Shown: positions 37,340 through 46,959 of the stretch, piece by piece | Layout: the number at the start of each line of letters is the position of its first letter | How positions within the stretch are numbered: position 1 is the first letter of the stretch | NCBI GenBank assembly: GCA_910586725.1 | Contig: CAJUJL010000016.1 | Span: 1 to 57,738, forward strand | Source: an uncultured Lachnospiraceae bacterium | GTDB taxonomy: Bacteria > Bacillota > Clostridia > Lachnospirales > Lachnospiraceae | Direction: 5' to 3' | DNA length: 57,738 nt | Notes under the pieces: generated by a model | Database searches by the model: none | Told to the model about the DNA's origin: nothing | The model's input: the letters and a program-made list of their open reading frames with translations, nothing else | Made by a program: the position numbers and the translations under genes

Positions 37340-39760
37340 TTATTTTCTAAGCGCAATTCCCATAGATTCCAGCTCTTTTAAGATAGCGTCCATCGCGTTT
37401 GTTATATCGTTTTCTTCCAGATTTTTCTCTTTTCCGCGGAACACAAGCGAATAAGCGATTGACTTAAAACCACTTTCAATCTGGCTGCCCTCGTAAATGT
37501 CAAACAACTCATAGCTCTCCAGATAGCTGCCGCCTTTTTTATCGAATACAGCTTCTATGTCACCCGCAAGAATTTCTTTTGGCACAACCAGGCTGATGTC
37601 GCGGGAAGACGCCGGGAATTTGGCAATGCCTTGATACTTACGGTCAAAACTTGCAGCCGCAACAATTTCCGGCATATCAAGAACCGCCACATACACACGG
37701 TCTTTGATGGCATAATTTGCCGCTGTAACCGGGTGCACTTCTCCGATGTATCCGACGCGTTTTCCTCTGTAAGATACGTCTGCCTGACGACCCGGGTGCA
37801 GATAAGGCCGGCCGGCGTCCGGAAGATACGATGCCTTTTCTTTCATTCCGATTTTATGGAAAAATTCTTCCACTATGCCCTTTAACGTATAAAAATCGCC
37901 TTCTCCGTACATGCCGAGCGTAAACTGCATCCGCTCTTCGGGAAGCTCTGTTACCGGCGTTTGCTTGGGCAGATAAATATTCCCCATTTCATACAGTCTT
38001 ACATTTTTATTTCGTCTGTTGAAGTTTGTAGCCAATGAAGTCAGCATTCCGTTTAAAGAAATAGTTCGCATAATACTGAAATCTTCGCCCAATGGGTTGG
38101 AAATCGTCACCGTTTCCCTCAATTTGGAATCTGTTGGAATAGATAATTTGTCAAATACTTTCGGACTTTCAAAAGAATAACACATTCCCTGAGAAAAACC
38201 GTAAAATTCGGCTATGTCCCTTGCCGCTTCTTCTACCCGCAGCTTAAAGGATAATTTACCTGTCGTTGCCTCACCTGTCGGAAGCGTAGTTGGAATATTG
38301 TCATAACCAAAAAATCTGGCCACTTCTTCCGCAATGTCGGCGTCGCACTCCAGATCCTGGCGAAATGTCGGCACGAGAAGCTCATTTGTCGCTTCTTCAT
38401 ATTTTAATTCAATGCGTGAGAAATAATCCAGCATATCTTCCGCCGCAATATCGGTGCCCAGCAGACGATTGTATTTTTCCGGCTCAAAAGGAATCCGCTT
38501 TCCTTCCCGTTTCACAGGATATACGTCTACTACTCCCCCTACGACTTCGCCGGCGCCTAATTCTTCTACCAGCTGACAGGCCCGGTTCATGGCAAGAATT
38601 GCCTGATTGGGATCCAGTCCTTTTTCAAAAACGGAAGACGCATCGGTGCGAAGGCCGATTTTCTTGCTGGAAATTCGTATATTGGCGCCGTCAAAACATG
38701 CCGCTTCCAGCAACATAGTTTGAACATGATCTGTGATCATCGAATTTTCACCGCCCATAATTCCGGCAATTCCTACCGGCTTATCCGCGTCGCAGATCAT
38801 AAGCACGTTTTCATTTAACATTCTTTCCTGGCCGTCTAATGTGACAAATGTATCGCCGGCGGACGCACGTCTTACGATAATTTCTCTTCCGGCAATCGTA
38901 TCCAGGTCATAAGCATGCATCGGCTGCCCGAATTCAGCCATAACATAATTTGTAATATCGACAAGGTTGTTGATGGGACGGATTCCCTGCGCCGCCAGAC
39001 GTCTTTGCATCCATTCCGGCGATGGCGCAATGGTAATGTTTTTGACCACTCTGGCAACGTAGCGGGGACACAAATCGCTGTCTTTTACGGTTACTTTAAT
39101 AAAATCGTTTGCATCCTCTTCATTTCCCGTTTCTGTAATAACAGGCGGGTTAAATTTCTTTCCGAACGTTGCAGCGGCTTCTCTTGCGATTCCGAGCGCC
39201 GAATAACAGTCTACCCGGTTGGATGTGATTTCATATTCGATTACGGCGTCATGAAGCCCAAGAACTTCCACCGCATCCGCTCCCACAGGAACGTCCGGAT
39301 GAAAAATATAGATTCCAAGCTCCGGCGCCTCCGGATACATATCGCGGCTGGAACCAAGTTCTTCGATTGAACACATCATGCCGTCGGATTCTATGCCCCG
39401 GAGCTTTCCCTTTTTGATCTTAATTCCACCCGGCGTCAGATTTCCGTCGTGTCCGCCGGCAACGCGTCCACCGCTTAACACAACGGGCGCTTTGTCCTGC
39501 TCTGCCACATTTGGAGCTCCGGTCACGATCTGAATTTCCTTTCCGTCTCCAATGTCCACCTGGCAGACGATTAACTTATCGGCATCCGGATGCGGCGTAA
39601 TTTTTTTAATCTGGCCTACGACAATCTGATCCAAATCTGCGTCTAATTTTCGATAGCCCTCCACTTTTGTCCCTGACAATGTCATGGCGTCCATATATTC
39701 CTGTTCCGATGCTGTAAGTTCCGGAACAAGAGCTTTTATCCAGTTTAACGAAGTATTCAT
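37340..39760 (-). CDS. pheT: phenylalanine--tRNA ligase beta subunit
   Basis: An 806-residue protein of normal length. It has the N-terminal tRNA-binding OB-fold (about 40-150; VGQIKKITPHPDADKLIVCQVDIG), B3/B4 editing domain (about 210-380), B5 domain, the inactive synthetase-like core and a C-terminal ferredoxin-like anticodon-binding domain (FPASSRDISLVV start, about 715-806). With PheS it forms the (alpha beta)2 enzyme charging tRNA-Phe in the cytoplasm. It lies 19 bp after pheS, under control of the T-box leader. Confidence 0.97.
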   Translation of the reverse strand: MNTSLNWIKALVPELTASEQEYMDAMTLSGTKVEGYRKLDADLDQIVVGQIKKITPHPDADKLIVCQVDIGDGKEIQIVTGAPNVAEQDKAPVVLSGGRVAGGHDGNLTPGGIKIKKGKLRGIESDGMMCSIEELGSSRDMYPEAPELGIYIFHPDVPVGADAVEVLGLHDAVIEYEITSNRVDCYSALGIAREAAATFGKKFNPPVITETGNEEDANDFIKVTVKDSDLCPRYVARVVKNITIAPSPEWMQRRLAAQGIRPINNLVDITNYVMAEFGQPMHAYDLDTIAGREIIVRRASAGDTFVTLDGQERMLNENVLMICDADKPVGIAGIMGGENSMITDHVQTMLLEAACFDGANIRISSKKIGLRTDASSVFEKGLDPNQAILAMNRACQLVEELGAGEVVGGVVDVYPVKREGKRIPFEPEKYNRLLGTDIAAEDMLDYFSRIELKYEEATNELLVPTFRQDLECDADIAEEVARFFGYDNIPTTLPTGEATTGKLSFKLRVEEAARDIAEFYGFSQGMCYSFESPKVFDKLSIPTDSKLRETVTISNPLGEDFSIMRTISLNGMLTSLATNFNRRNKNVRLYEMGNIYLPKQTPVTELPEERMQFTLGMYGEGDFYTLKGIVEEFFHKIGMKEKASYLPDAGRPYLHPGRQADVSYRGKRVGYIGEVHPVTAANYAIKDRVYVAVLDMPEIVAAASFDRKYQGIAKFPASSRDISLVVPKEILAGDIEAVFDKKGGSYLESYELFDIYEGSQIESGFKSIAYSLVFRGKEKNLEENDITNAMDAILKELESMGIALRK

Positions 39761-39779
39761 AGTATTTTCCTCCCTGATC

Positions 39780-40799
39780 TTAGAACTGTTTCAAAAATCT
39801 GTCGTCATTTTCATACAAAAGACGCATATCATCAATCTCATACTTTAACAGTGCGATTCTTTCAAGGCCTACGCCAAAGGCAAATCCCGAATACTCCGTT
39901 GGATCTATGCCGCTCATGCGAAGCACTTTCGGATGTACCATACCGCAGCCTAAAATCTCTATCCAGCCGCTTCCCTTGCAAAAACGGCATCCCTTCCCGC
40001 CGCATTTAAAGCAGGTCACGTCTACTTCCGCGCTTGGTTCTGTAAAAGGAAAATGATGCGGACGGAATTTTACTTTTGTATCTTCTCCAAACAATTCTTT
40101 TGCAAATTCTGCCAGAGTTCCTTTTAAATCCGCGAATGTAATGTGTTTGTCAATGACAAGCCCTTCAATTTGATGGAAGGAGGGCGAATGTGTCGCATCC
40201 ACTTCATCGGAACGGAATACTCTTCCGGGCGCAATCATTCGAATCGGCAGTTTGCCTTTTTCCATCTCACGCACCTGAACCGGAGAAGTCTGGGTGCGAA
40301 GTAAAATTTTATCGTTGATATAAAACGTATCCTGCTCGTCTTTTGCCGGATGATTGTCCGGGATGTTCAACGCTTCAAAATTATAGTAGTCCAGTTCCAC
40401 TTCAGGACCTTCCACAACTTCGTATCCCATTCCTATAAAAATACGTTCCACTTCTTCCAGCGCAATTGTATTGGGGTGCCTGTGCCCCAGTTTCATTTTC
40501 TTGGCGGGAAGCGTAACGTCAATGACTTCATGTGAAAGCCGAAGCTCCAGCTCTTTTGCTTCCAAAGCGGCTTTTGCGTTTTCTAATTTCTTTTCGATTT
40601 CGGACCGCACATCATTTACAAGCTGTCCAAACGCAGGACGGTCCTGCGGCAGTATGTCTTTCATACTCTTTAATACTGCGGTTAACTCGCCTTTTTTGCC
40701 CAATACGGCAACTCTGACGTCGTTTAATTTGGATAAATCACCGGATTCTTCAATATTTTTGATGGCTTCCTCCCTGATTTTCTGCAGTTTTTCTTTCAT
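39780..40799 (-). CDS. pheS: phenylalanine--tRNA ligase alpha subunit
   Basis: A 339-residue class II synthetase subunit with N-terminal coiled coil (about 1-90) and a catalytic core with the FRSDEVDATHSPSFHQIEG motif 2 region and GFAFGVGLERIALL motif 3 (about 307-320). A C-x2-C-x3-C pattern (CFKCGGKGCRFC) of clostridial PheS is seen near 255-270. It catalyses ATP-dependent charging of phenylalanine. GGAAGGGAG precedes the ATG. A T-box riboswitch lies between its promoter and its start. Confidence 0.97.
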   Translation of the reverse strand: MKEKLQKIREEAIKNIEESGDLSKLNDVRVAVLGKKGELTAVLKSMKDILPQDRPAFGQLVNDVRSEIEKKLENAKAALEAKELELRLSHEVIDVTLPAKKMKLGHRHPNTIALEEVERIFIGMGYEVVEGPEVELDYYNFEALNIPDNHPAKDEQDTFYINDKILLRTQTSPVQVREMEKGKLPIRMIAPGRVFRSDEVDATHSPSFHQIEGLVIDKHITFADLKGTLAEFAKELFGEDTKVKFRPHHFPFTEPSAEVDVTCFKCGGKGCRFCKGSGWIEILGCGMVHPKVLRMSGIDPTEYSGFAFGVGLERIALLKYEIDDMRLLYENDDRFLKQF

Positions 40800-40825
40800 T
40801 GTATTTCTCCCTTCCTGATTATAAA

Positions 40826-41090
40826 TGAAAAAGGAGTTATTCCTCCCCTTGTTAGGGACGAATAACTCCGTGATACCACCCTGATTCTTAAGATAACTTA
40901 AGCGCTCATTTTATGCGTAACGTGCACAAAACGTTATGGGCTACTTCGCGGTTCACCCATACTGCTCCGGTGCGAAAATTCAATCATTTTCCTGCTTAAA
41001 GAAGCTTACAGCCGGCGGCTTCTTCTCTCTGTAAAGCGTAAAAAGACTTACTGGACACCTTCTCTGCATTTACTTATAACCATGTTCTAC
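40826..41090 (-). ncRNA. T-box riboswitch leader of pheST
   Basis: On the minus strand the leader contains the T-box signature AGGGTGGTATCACGG (40868-40882 region). It is followed by the terminator formed by GGAGTTATTC and GAATAACTCC (40833-40869) with a T run at 40828-40832. Uncharged tRNA-Phe should pair with the bulge and favour antitermination. The upstream stem I region fills 40890-41090. Confidence 0.93.
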
Positions 41091-41119
41091 ATGTTAGCAC
41101 AATCACCCGTAAAATGCAA
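41091..41119 (-). promoter_or_regulatory. promoter of the T-box/pheST unit
   Basis: TTGCAT (41119-41114), 17-base spacer, TAACAT (41096-41091) on the minus strand, just upstream of the T-box leader. Confidence 0.6.
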
Positions 41120-41181
41120 CTGAATTTTTGCCTGATTTTTCTGATTTTTCTGGCTCCTGTATGCATGAAACAAAAGTAAAC

Positions 41182-41883
41182 TCAGTTTTCACGCTGCTTC
41201 CTTTCTTCAATTAATTGATGAAGTTTGTTTACAGCCTCGTGGATACCGCCCACTTCATTAATCAATCCTTCTTTTACCGCTTCTTCCCCGACTAAAATCG
41301 TACCCAGATCTTTTGACATCATGTCTGTATTCATCATCAGTTCTTCTAAGCGTTTCTGATGCGCATTGGAATGGTTTTCAATAAATTTCAAAATCCGATC
41401 CTGCATCTGCTTGAAATAATCATATGTCTGCTTCGCCCCGATTACGGTTCCGCTCATACGAACGGGATGAATGACCATTGTGCCGCTTGGAACAATAAAC
41501 GAATAATCCGTAGAAACCGCAAGCGGCACGCCGATGGAATGAGAACCGCCAAGGACAAGCGAAACAGAAGGTTTATTTACCGACGCCACCATTTCCGCTA
41601 TGGCCAGCCCGCTTTCCACATCTCCCCCTACCGTATTTAAAATCAAAAGAATGCCGTCTACTTTTTCGCTGTCTTCAATAACGGCAAGCTGAGGCAGTAC
41701 GTGTTCGTACTTTGTTGTTTTTGTCGTTGCGGGCAGACATTCGTGCCCTTCGATTTCTCCGATGACATTGATCAGATGAATTTGATGATTCGTCCTGGGA
41801 TTGCTTAAAATTGCCTGTCCATACTCCTTGATATTATCCATTTCCTGGCTGTTTTGATTTTCCTGGTTTTTTGCATCGCTCAT
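41182..41883 (-). CDS. ClpP-class serine protease, TepA-like
   Basis: A 233-residue S14/ClpP-fold protein of the TepA type. The likely nucleophile Ser lies in LVLGGSHSIGVPLA (about 123-136), the His in VIHPVR (about 153-158) and a DGILLILNTVGGDVESG strand-turn (about 76-92) forms the oxyanion-side loop. Unlike canonical ClpP there is an N-terminal charged extension of about 30 residues. B. subtilis TepA is needed for efficient protein export and for spore outgrowth. AAAAGGAGG precedes the ATG. It lies upstream of pheS but is separated from it by a promoter. Confidence 0.85.
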   Translation of the reverse strand: MSDAKNQENQNSQEMDNIKEYGQAILSNPRTNHQIHLINVIGEIEGHECLPATTKTTKYEHVLPQLAVIEDSEKVDGILLILNTVGGDVESGLAIAEMVASVNKPSVSLVLGGSHSIGVPLAVSTDYSFIVPSGTMVIHPVRMSGTVIGAKQTYDYFKQMQDRILKFIENHSNAHQKRLEELMMNTDMMSKDLGTILVGEEAVKEGLINEVGGIHEAVNKLHQLIEERKQREN

Positions 41884-41935
41884 TATTTCCTCCTTTTAGC
41901 GGATCAAACGTCCTGATTTCAGACTTTTGCCCACA

Positions 41936-41965
41936 AAAACAGAGGGTACGGTGACCCTCCTTTTT
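41936..41965 (-). terminator. terminator of glgA
   Basis: GAGGGT-CACCGT-ACCCTC on the minus strand, flanked by A and T runs, about 30 bases past the glgA stop codon. Confidence 0.85.
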
Positions 41966-41991
41966 GTTAAGTATTATAACCAGAAAAATTT

Positions 41992-43443
41992 TTAATATCC
42001 CAGCAGATAATTATAAAGTCCCTGGTATTTTTCTTTGGAAGCTTTCCAGGAGTAATCTTTGGCAATGCCTCTGTCTACCATCTGATTCCACTGACGCTTC
42101 CGGTCAAAATAAATATGTTTGGAATAATTGATAATGCCAAGCATTTCATCCGCATTATAATTTGTAAAGGAGAAACCTTCTCCCGTATTGTCATATTCGT
42201 TGAACGGAGCGACCGTGTCTCTTAGGCCTCCCGTTTCCCTGACAATCGGAACCGTGCCGTAGCGGAATGAGATCAGCTGCGTTAATCCGCAGGGTTCAAA
42301 TCTGGACGGCATTAAAAACGCGTCAGCCGCCGCGTATAATTTATGCGCCAAATCATCAGAATAACAGATGTTTGCAGAAATCCGGTCCGGATATTTCCAT
42401 GCGTAATGTCGGAACATATTTTCATATCTTACGTCGCCTGTTCCGATGATAACAAACTGTGTAAAGTCGTCTGCAATATAATCCATCATATAATTGATCA
42501 AATCCAGGCCCTTCTGATCCGTCAGGCGCGAAATCAATCCGATCATATATTTCTTCTTATCAACGGCAAGTCCCAGATCCTGCTGGAGCTTCGTTTTATT
42601 CACATTCTTCTTCTGACGCCAGTTGCCCGTATCGTAATTGCAGTATATTTTAGGATCTGTCGCAGGGTTATAGACATCGTAATCAATGCCGTTTACAATG
42701 CCCTGCATATCAAAGTGACGAGCGGAAAGCAGACCTTCCAGTCCTTCTCCGTACTCTCCGGTTTGGATTTCATTTGCATAAGAATCACTGACGGTCGTAA
42801 TATAATCCGCGTAAACAAGACCGCCTTTTAACATATTCGCGTCTTTTTTGTATTCCAGTTTATCCGGTGCGAAAAGCCCGTTTGCAAAACCGGTAAGCCC
42901 ACGCATAGTCTGAATATCCCAAACTCCCTGGAATTTTAAGTTGTGAATCGTCATAATGGTTCGGATTCCCCAGAAAAATCCATCTGCGCTGAACTCATTT
43001 TTCAGATAAACAGGTATAAAACCGGTCTCCCAGTCGTGGCAATGGATCAAATCAGGCCTGAAATTAATCAACGGCAGCATAGAAAGAACTGCTTTGTCAA
43101 AGAAACAGAATTTTTCTATATCATACCGGATATTTCCATATGGCTGGAAACAATTAAAATACTCTTCATTGTCAATAAAATAATATGTAATCGAATCCAG
43201 CTCGTATTTCAGTACACCGACGTATTTATTTTGGATGTAGCTTCCTGTGCTCATATAAAAATGAGTCACGTATTCAAACTGATTTCTGAAATGCTCCGGT
43301 ATACAGCTATAATTTGGAAGCACAACTCTTACATCCCACTCATCTTTGGAAAATTCCTTGGGCAGCGCCCCGCATACATCTGCAAGTCCTCCTGTTTTAA
43401 TAAACGGAACGCATTCCGATGCTGCAAACAATATTCTTTTCAA
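41992..43443 (-). CDS. glgA: glycogen synthase (ADP-glucose)
   Basis: A 483-residue GT5 glycosyltransferase making alpha-1,4-glucan from ADP-glucose. The N-terminus holds KTGGLADVCGALPKEF (about 16-31), the ADP-glucose-binding motif, and the C-terminal Rossmann domain has PSRFEPCGLTQL and the RETGGLRDTV region (about 375-405). The start is TTG, seven bases after AAAGGAGGG. No other glycogen genes (glgC, glgB, glgP) lie in the window, so it is a lone member here. It follows metY by 15 bp. Confidence 0.95.
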   Translation of the reverse strand: MKRILFAASECVPFIKTGGLADVCGALPKEFSKDEWDVRVVLPNYSCIPEHFRNQFEYVTHFYMSTGSYIQNKYVGVLKYELDSITYYFIDNEEYFNCFQPYGNIRYDIEKFCFFDKAVLSMLPLINFRPDLIHCHDWETGFIPVYLKNEFSADGFFWGIRTIMTIHNLKFQGVWDIQTMRGLTGFANGLFAPDKLEYKKDANMLKGGLVYADYITTVSDSYANEIQTGEYGEGLEGLLSARHFDMQGIVNGIDYDVYNPATDPKIYCNYDTGNWRQKKNVNKTKLQQDLGLAVDKKKYMIGLISRLTDQKGLDLINYMMDYIADDFTQFVIIGTGDVRYENMFRHYAWKYPDRISANICYSDDLAHKLYAAADAFLMPSRFEPCGLTQLISFRYGTVPIVRETGGLRDTVAPFNEYDNTGEGFSFTNYNADEMLGIINYSKHIYFDRKRQWNQMVDRGIAKDYSWKASKEKYQGLYNYLLGY

Positions 43444-43458
43444 ATGAAATCCCTCCTT

Positions 43459-44742
43459 TTATACAGCAGCCAATGCCTGCTCTAAATCATTGATAATATC
43501 TTCGGCATTTTCAATGCCTACGGAAAAGCGAATCAGATCCGGAGCAACGCCGGCTTCTGCCAGCTGCTCATCCGTCATCTGACGGTGCGTATGGCTTGCC
43601 GGGTGCAATACGCATGTTCTTGCATCCGCAACATGGGTTACAATTGCCGCCAATTTCAGTTTGTCCATAAATTGAACGGAAACTTCTCTCCCTCCTTTTA
43701 ACCCAAAAGAAATGACGCCGCAGGTTCCGTTTGGCATATATTTTTCTGCCAGCGCATGATATTTACTGCTTTTTAAGCCCGCATAATTTACCCAGGCAAT
43801 TTTTTCATGATTTTCCAGATATTCCGCAACCTTCTGCGCATTTTCACAGTGTCTTGGCACACGCAGATGCAGCGTTTCAAGCCCTATGTTCAGCAAAAAC
43901 GCGTTTTGCGGAGACTGGATGGAGCCAAGATCGCGCATCAGCTGTGCCGTTGCTTTTTGTATAAAGGCCATTTTGCCGAATTTCTCTGCATAGACAATGC
44001 CATGGTATGATTCATCCGGCGTCGTTAAGCCCGGAAATTTATCTTTGTGAGCCATCCAGTCAAAATTGCCGGAATCAATGATCGCTCCACCTACGCTCAT
44101 TGCATGGCCGTCCATGTATTTCGTCGTAGAATGCGTTACAATATCTGCGCCCCATTCAAACGGTCTGCAGTTGATCGGCGTTGGAAACGTATTGTCAACA
44201 ATCAGCGGCACGCCGTGTTTATGCGCAATCTTCGCAAAACGCTCAATGTCTAACACCACCAGCGAAGGATTCGAAACCGTCTCTGCAAACAACGCTTTTG
44301 TATTGGGCAGAAAAGCCGCTTCTATTTCTTCATCGGACGCGTCGGGATCAATAAACGTGCAGGAAATTCCCTGTTTTTTCATTGTGGTCCCAAATAAATT
44401 AAAAGTTCCTCCGTAAATGGAATTGGAACAGATAAAGTGGTCTCCCGCTTCACAAATGTTAAAAATGGCATAATAATTTGCCGCCTGGCCGGAAGATGTC
44501 AGCATTCCTGCAAGCCCGCCTTCCAGCTCTGTGATTTTAGCAGCCACGGCGTCGTTTGTAGGATTCTGCAGCCTCGTATAAAAATAACCCGATTCTTCCA
44601 GATCAAACAGTCTGCCCATCTGATCGCTGTTGTCATATTTAAATGTGGTGCTTTGATAAATCGGAAGAACTCTTGGCTCTCCCTTTTGGGGTTTCCAGCC
44701 TGACTGGATGCATATTGTTTCCGGCCTGTATTCTGCGCGCAT
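43459..44742 (-). CDS. O-acetylhomoserine sulfhydrylase (Cys/Met metabolism PLP enzyme)
   Basis: A 427-residue PLP-dependent enzyme of the Cys/Met metabolism family. The PLP-binding lysine lies in HSTTKYMDGHAM (about 205-216); the phosphate-binding region SSGQAANYYAI is near residue 80. The length and the ETICIQSGWKP start fit O-acetylhomoserine sulfhydrylases, which make homocysteine from O-acetylhomoserine and sulfide; a methionine gamma-lyase activity cannot be excluded from sequence. It is followed by glgA after 15 bp and lies downstream of yebC. Confidence 0.9.
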   Translation of the reverse strand: MRAEYRPETICIQSGWKPQKGEPRVLPIYQSTTFKYDNSDQMGRLFDLEESGYFYTRLQNPTNDAVAAKITELEGGLAGMLTSSGQAANYYAIFNICEAGDHFICSNSIYGGTFNLFGTTMKKQGISCTFIDPDASDEEIEAAFLPNTKALFAETVSNPSLVVLDIERFAKIAHKHGVPLIVDNTFPTPINCRPFEWGADIVTHSTTKYMDGHAMSVGGAIIDSGNFDWMAHKDKFPGLTTPDESYHGIVYAEKFGKMAFIQKATAQLMRDLGSIQSPQNAFLLNIGLETLHLRVPRHCENAQKVAEYLENHEKIAWVNYAGLKSSKYHALAEKYMPNGTCGVISFGLKGGREVSVQFMDKLKLAAIVTHVADARTCVLHPASHTHRQMTDEQLAEAGVAPDLIRFSVGIENAEDIINDLEQALAAV

Positions 44743-44763
44743 AATTTTTCTCCCTGTCTTATT

Positions 44764-45492
44764 TTATTCGTCCCAATTGTGGAACACTTCCTGCACATCG
44801 TCGTCTTCGTCCAGCAGATCTAAAATCTTGCGGATATTATTCAAATCCGTCTCCTCCGACAGCGTAACATACGTCTGTGGAAGCATCGTAACTTCGGCGT
44901 TTGCCATTGTTATATTTTCTTTTTCCAGAGCTTCCCGAACGGCGGAAAAAGAATCCGGCGCAGTCAGGATTTCAAAACTGTCCTCTTCTTCGGCAAAATC
45001 GTCCGCTCCCGCGTCCAAAGCCATCATCATCAAATCATCCGCTTCCATCTCACAATCTTCTTTCGCGATGATAATCTGTCCTTTTTCGTCAAACATGTAG
45101 GATACGCAGCCCTGCGTGCCGATGCTCCCGTAGCCTTTTGTAAATGCGTTGCGCACATTTGCAGCCGTACGATTTTTGTTGTCGGTAAGCGCTTTTACGA
45201 TAATCGCTGTTCCGGACGGACCATACCCTTCGTATGTAACCTGCTCGTAATTGACGTTTGTGGTGTCTCCCGCCGCTTTTTTGATGCCGCGTTCAATGGT
45301 ATCGTTGGGCATATTATTCGATTTCGCTTTCGCGATAACATCTCTTAATTTACTGTTGTTGGCCGGGTCCGGACCGCCTTCTTTGACGGCAATTGCAATT
45401 TCCCTGCCGATAATCGTAAATATTTTTCCTTTTGCCGCGTCGTTTTTCTCTTTCTTGTGCTTGATGTTGGCAAATTTGGAATGTCCTGACAT
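44764..45492 (-). CDS. yebC: YebC/PmpR family protein
   Basis: A 242-residue YebC/TACO1-family protein with the invariant start MSGHSKFANIKHKK and the conserved GGPDPANNSKLR and GYGPSGTAIIVKALTDNKNR-type regions. Members are described either as DNA-binding regulators or as helpers for translating polyproline stretches; the sequence does not tell which. The full three-domain length is present. It precedes metY by 21 bp, probably in a common transcript. Confidence 0.95.
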   Translation of the reverse strand: MSGHSKFANIKHKKEKNDAAKGKIFTIIGREIAIAVKEGGPDPANNSKLRDVIAKAKSNNMPNDTIERGIKKAAGDTTNVNYEQVTYEGYGPSGTAIIVKALTDNKNRTAANVRNAFTKGYGSIGTQGCVSYMFDEKGQIIIAKEDCEMEADDLMMMALDAGADDFAEEEDSFEILTAPDSFSAVREALEKENITMANAEVTMLPQTYVTLSEETDLNNIRKILDLLDEDDDVQEVFHNWDE

Positions 45493-45562
45493 ATTTTATC
45501 CTCTTTTCTTTCTTTTTGCCGCGGAATTGTAAAACAGCCGCGATCCTTTTCTCTTATTCTCT

Positions 45563-46513
45563 TTATTCTAACATTATTTCCTGTTTATGACAAGAAGAAT
45601 TAGCCTCGTCTTCTGTATCGGGGATTTTGCAGACGGAAACTTTTTGTATAATTTTATTGTTTACCGCAAGAATTTTAAAACTATATCCTCCGGCTATGAT
45701 TTCGGTGCGGTCTTCCTGGTCTTCTTCATCCGGTATTTTCCCGAGTTTCGCTATCAAATATCCGTTTAGCGTTTCGTAATCGTCTTCCTCTGCAACGGTA
45801 ATTGCAAGGGTTTTGGCCACGTCTTCAAAATCCGCCATTCCGTTTATGAGAAAGCTGCCGTCCGGATTTTTTACCATCGTCTCTTCGTCCTCGTCGTGTT
45901 CGTCTAAAATATTGCCGACGATTTCTTCCAGTATGTCTTCCATAGCGACAATGCCGGCCGTCTGCCCGTATTCATCGACGACAATGACCATATGCATCTT
46001 TTCGGACTGCATTTCTTTAAATAAAGTATTGATATTTCTGGTTTCGGGAATAAATTCCACTTTTCGGACCAAATCAGGAATTTCCCGTACCGGCCTGTGA
46101 TAAAAATCAGGATCCGTGCAGATCTTTAAAACTTCTTTGATATGCAGCACGCCGATAATGTTGTCAATATCGTTTATGTAAACGGGAAAGCGCGAGTTTG
46201 CATTTTCCCGTATAAAATCCATTGCCTCTGAAAATGTGATCGTTCCGTCTAACGCAATAATATTTTTGCGGTGCGTCATAATATCTTTTGCTTCTTTATC
46301 CACAAATGCAAAAATATTGTGTATCATTTCCGCTTCACTTGCCAAAATGACGCCCTGTTCATGCCCTTCATTGACCATGGATATAATTTCTTCTTCCGTC
46401 AGATTTTCTTTTTTGGAAGCAGTCATTTTATACCACAGCCAGGCGATAAAACCGACAGCCGCAAGCAGCAATACTACAATCAACCATATATAAGGACTCC
46501 CACCATCATCCAT
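45563..46513 (-). CDS. CBS-pair/CorC_HlyC domain membrane-anchored protein
   Basis: A 316-residue protein with one N-terminal membrane helix (about 8-30), two CBS domains (about 75-200; MTHRKNIIALDG and DEYGQTAGIVAMEDILEEIVG are typical), and a CorC_HlyC domain at the C-terminus (about 215-295). The DUF21 four-helix domain of CNNM/CorB exporters is missing, so it belongs to the short form. CBS pairs usually bind adenine nucleotides. A role in divalent ion balance is inferred from the family. AAGGAG precedes the ATG. Confidence 0.88.
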   Translation of the reverse strand: MDDGGSPYIWLIVVLLLAAVGFIAWLWYKMTASKKENLTEEEIISMVNEGHEQGVILASEAEMIHNIFAFVDKEAKDIMTHRKNIIALDGTITFSEAMDFIRENANSRFPVYINDIDNIIGVLHIKEVLKICTDPDFYHRPVREIPDLVRKVEFIPETRNINTLFKEMQSEKMHMVIVVDEYGQTAGIVAMEDILEEIVGNILDEHDEDEETMVKNPDGSFLINGMADFEDVAKTLAITVAEEDDYETLNGYLIAKLGKIPDEEDQEDRTEIIAGGYSFKILAVNNKIIQKVSVCKIPDTEDEANSSCHKQEIMLE

Positions 46514-46547
46514 TTTTCATTTCTCCTTCGATTTTTCCTCTTTACAC

Positions 46548-46895
46548 TTATGTAAGCAATTCAAGACTTACTTCCAGCGCTTTGTCTACCTGAAACAGCA
46601 GGCTGCTGTCTAAATGGCACACTTTGTCTTTTAATCTTCTTTTATCAATCGTTCGAAGCTGTTCCAGCAAAATCACGGAATCTTTGACCATATCGTATTT
46701 GTCGCTGTCCAATTCCACATGGGTCGGCAATTTGGCCTTGTGCATCTGAGAGGTAATTGCCGCACAGATAACAGTCGGGGAATGCCGGTTTCCTACATCG
46801 TTTTGAATAATTAAAACCGGACGAATGCCTCCCTGTTCCGAACCTACAACCGGACGAAGATCCGCATAATAAATATCTCCTCTTTGTATCGCCAT
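46548..46895 (-). CDS. MazF/PemK-family endoribonuclease toxin
   Basis: A 115-residue MazF-type mRNA interferase with RGDIYYADLRPVVGSEQGGIRPVLIIQND (residues 5-33), containing the catalytic Arg of the family, and the VILLEQLRTIDKRRL region (about 72-86). The length is normal. It follows alr by 64 bp, the same arrangement as alr-ndoA in Bacillus, but the small MazE/EndoAI antitoxin gene that sits between them in Bacillus is missing. The antitoxin may be elsewhere or the protein may be tolerated. Confidence 0.93.
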   Translation of the reverse strand: MAIQRGDIYYADLRPVVGSEQGGIRPVLIIQNDVGNRHSPTVICAAITSQMHKAKLPTHVELDSDKYDMVKDSVILLEQLRTIDKRRLKDKVCHLDSSLLFQVDKALEVSLELLT

Positions 46896-46959
46896 AATTT
46901 ACTCACTCCATATTCTGTTTGATAGAAAGAGTATTTCCGGTTTTGGAGGTTCTATTCAT

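Noticed and set aside
40826..41090. A structured region upstream of pheS that could be a tRNA gene
   Set aside because: It has the T-box signature and a terminator before a tRNA synthetase gene, and no cloverleaf with a CCA-side acceptor is seen.
46896..46959. Possible MazE antitoxin ORF between alr and mazF
   Set aside because: The gap is only 64 bp and has no start with a ribosome site, too short for a MazE protein.
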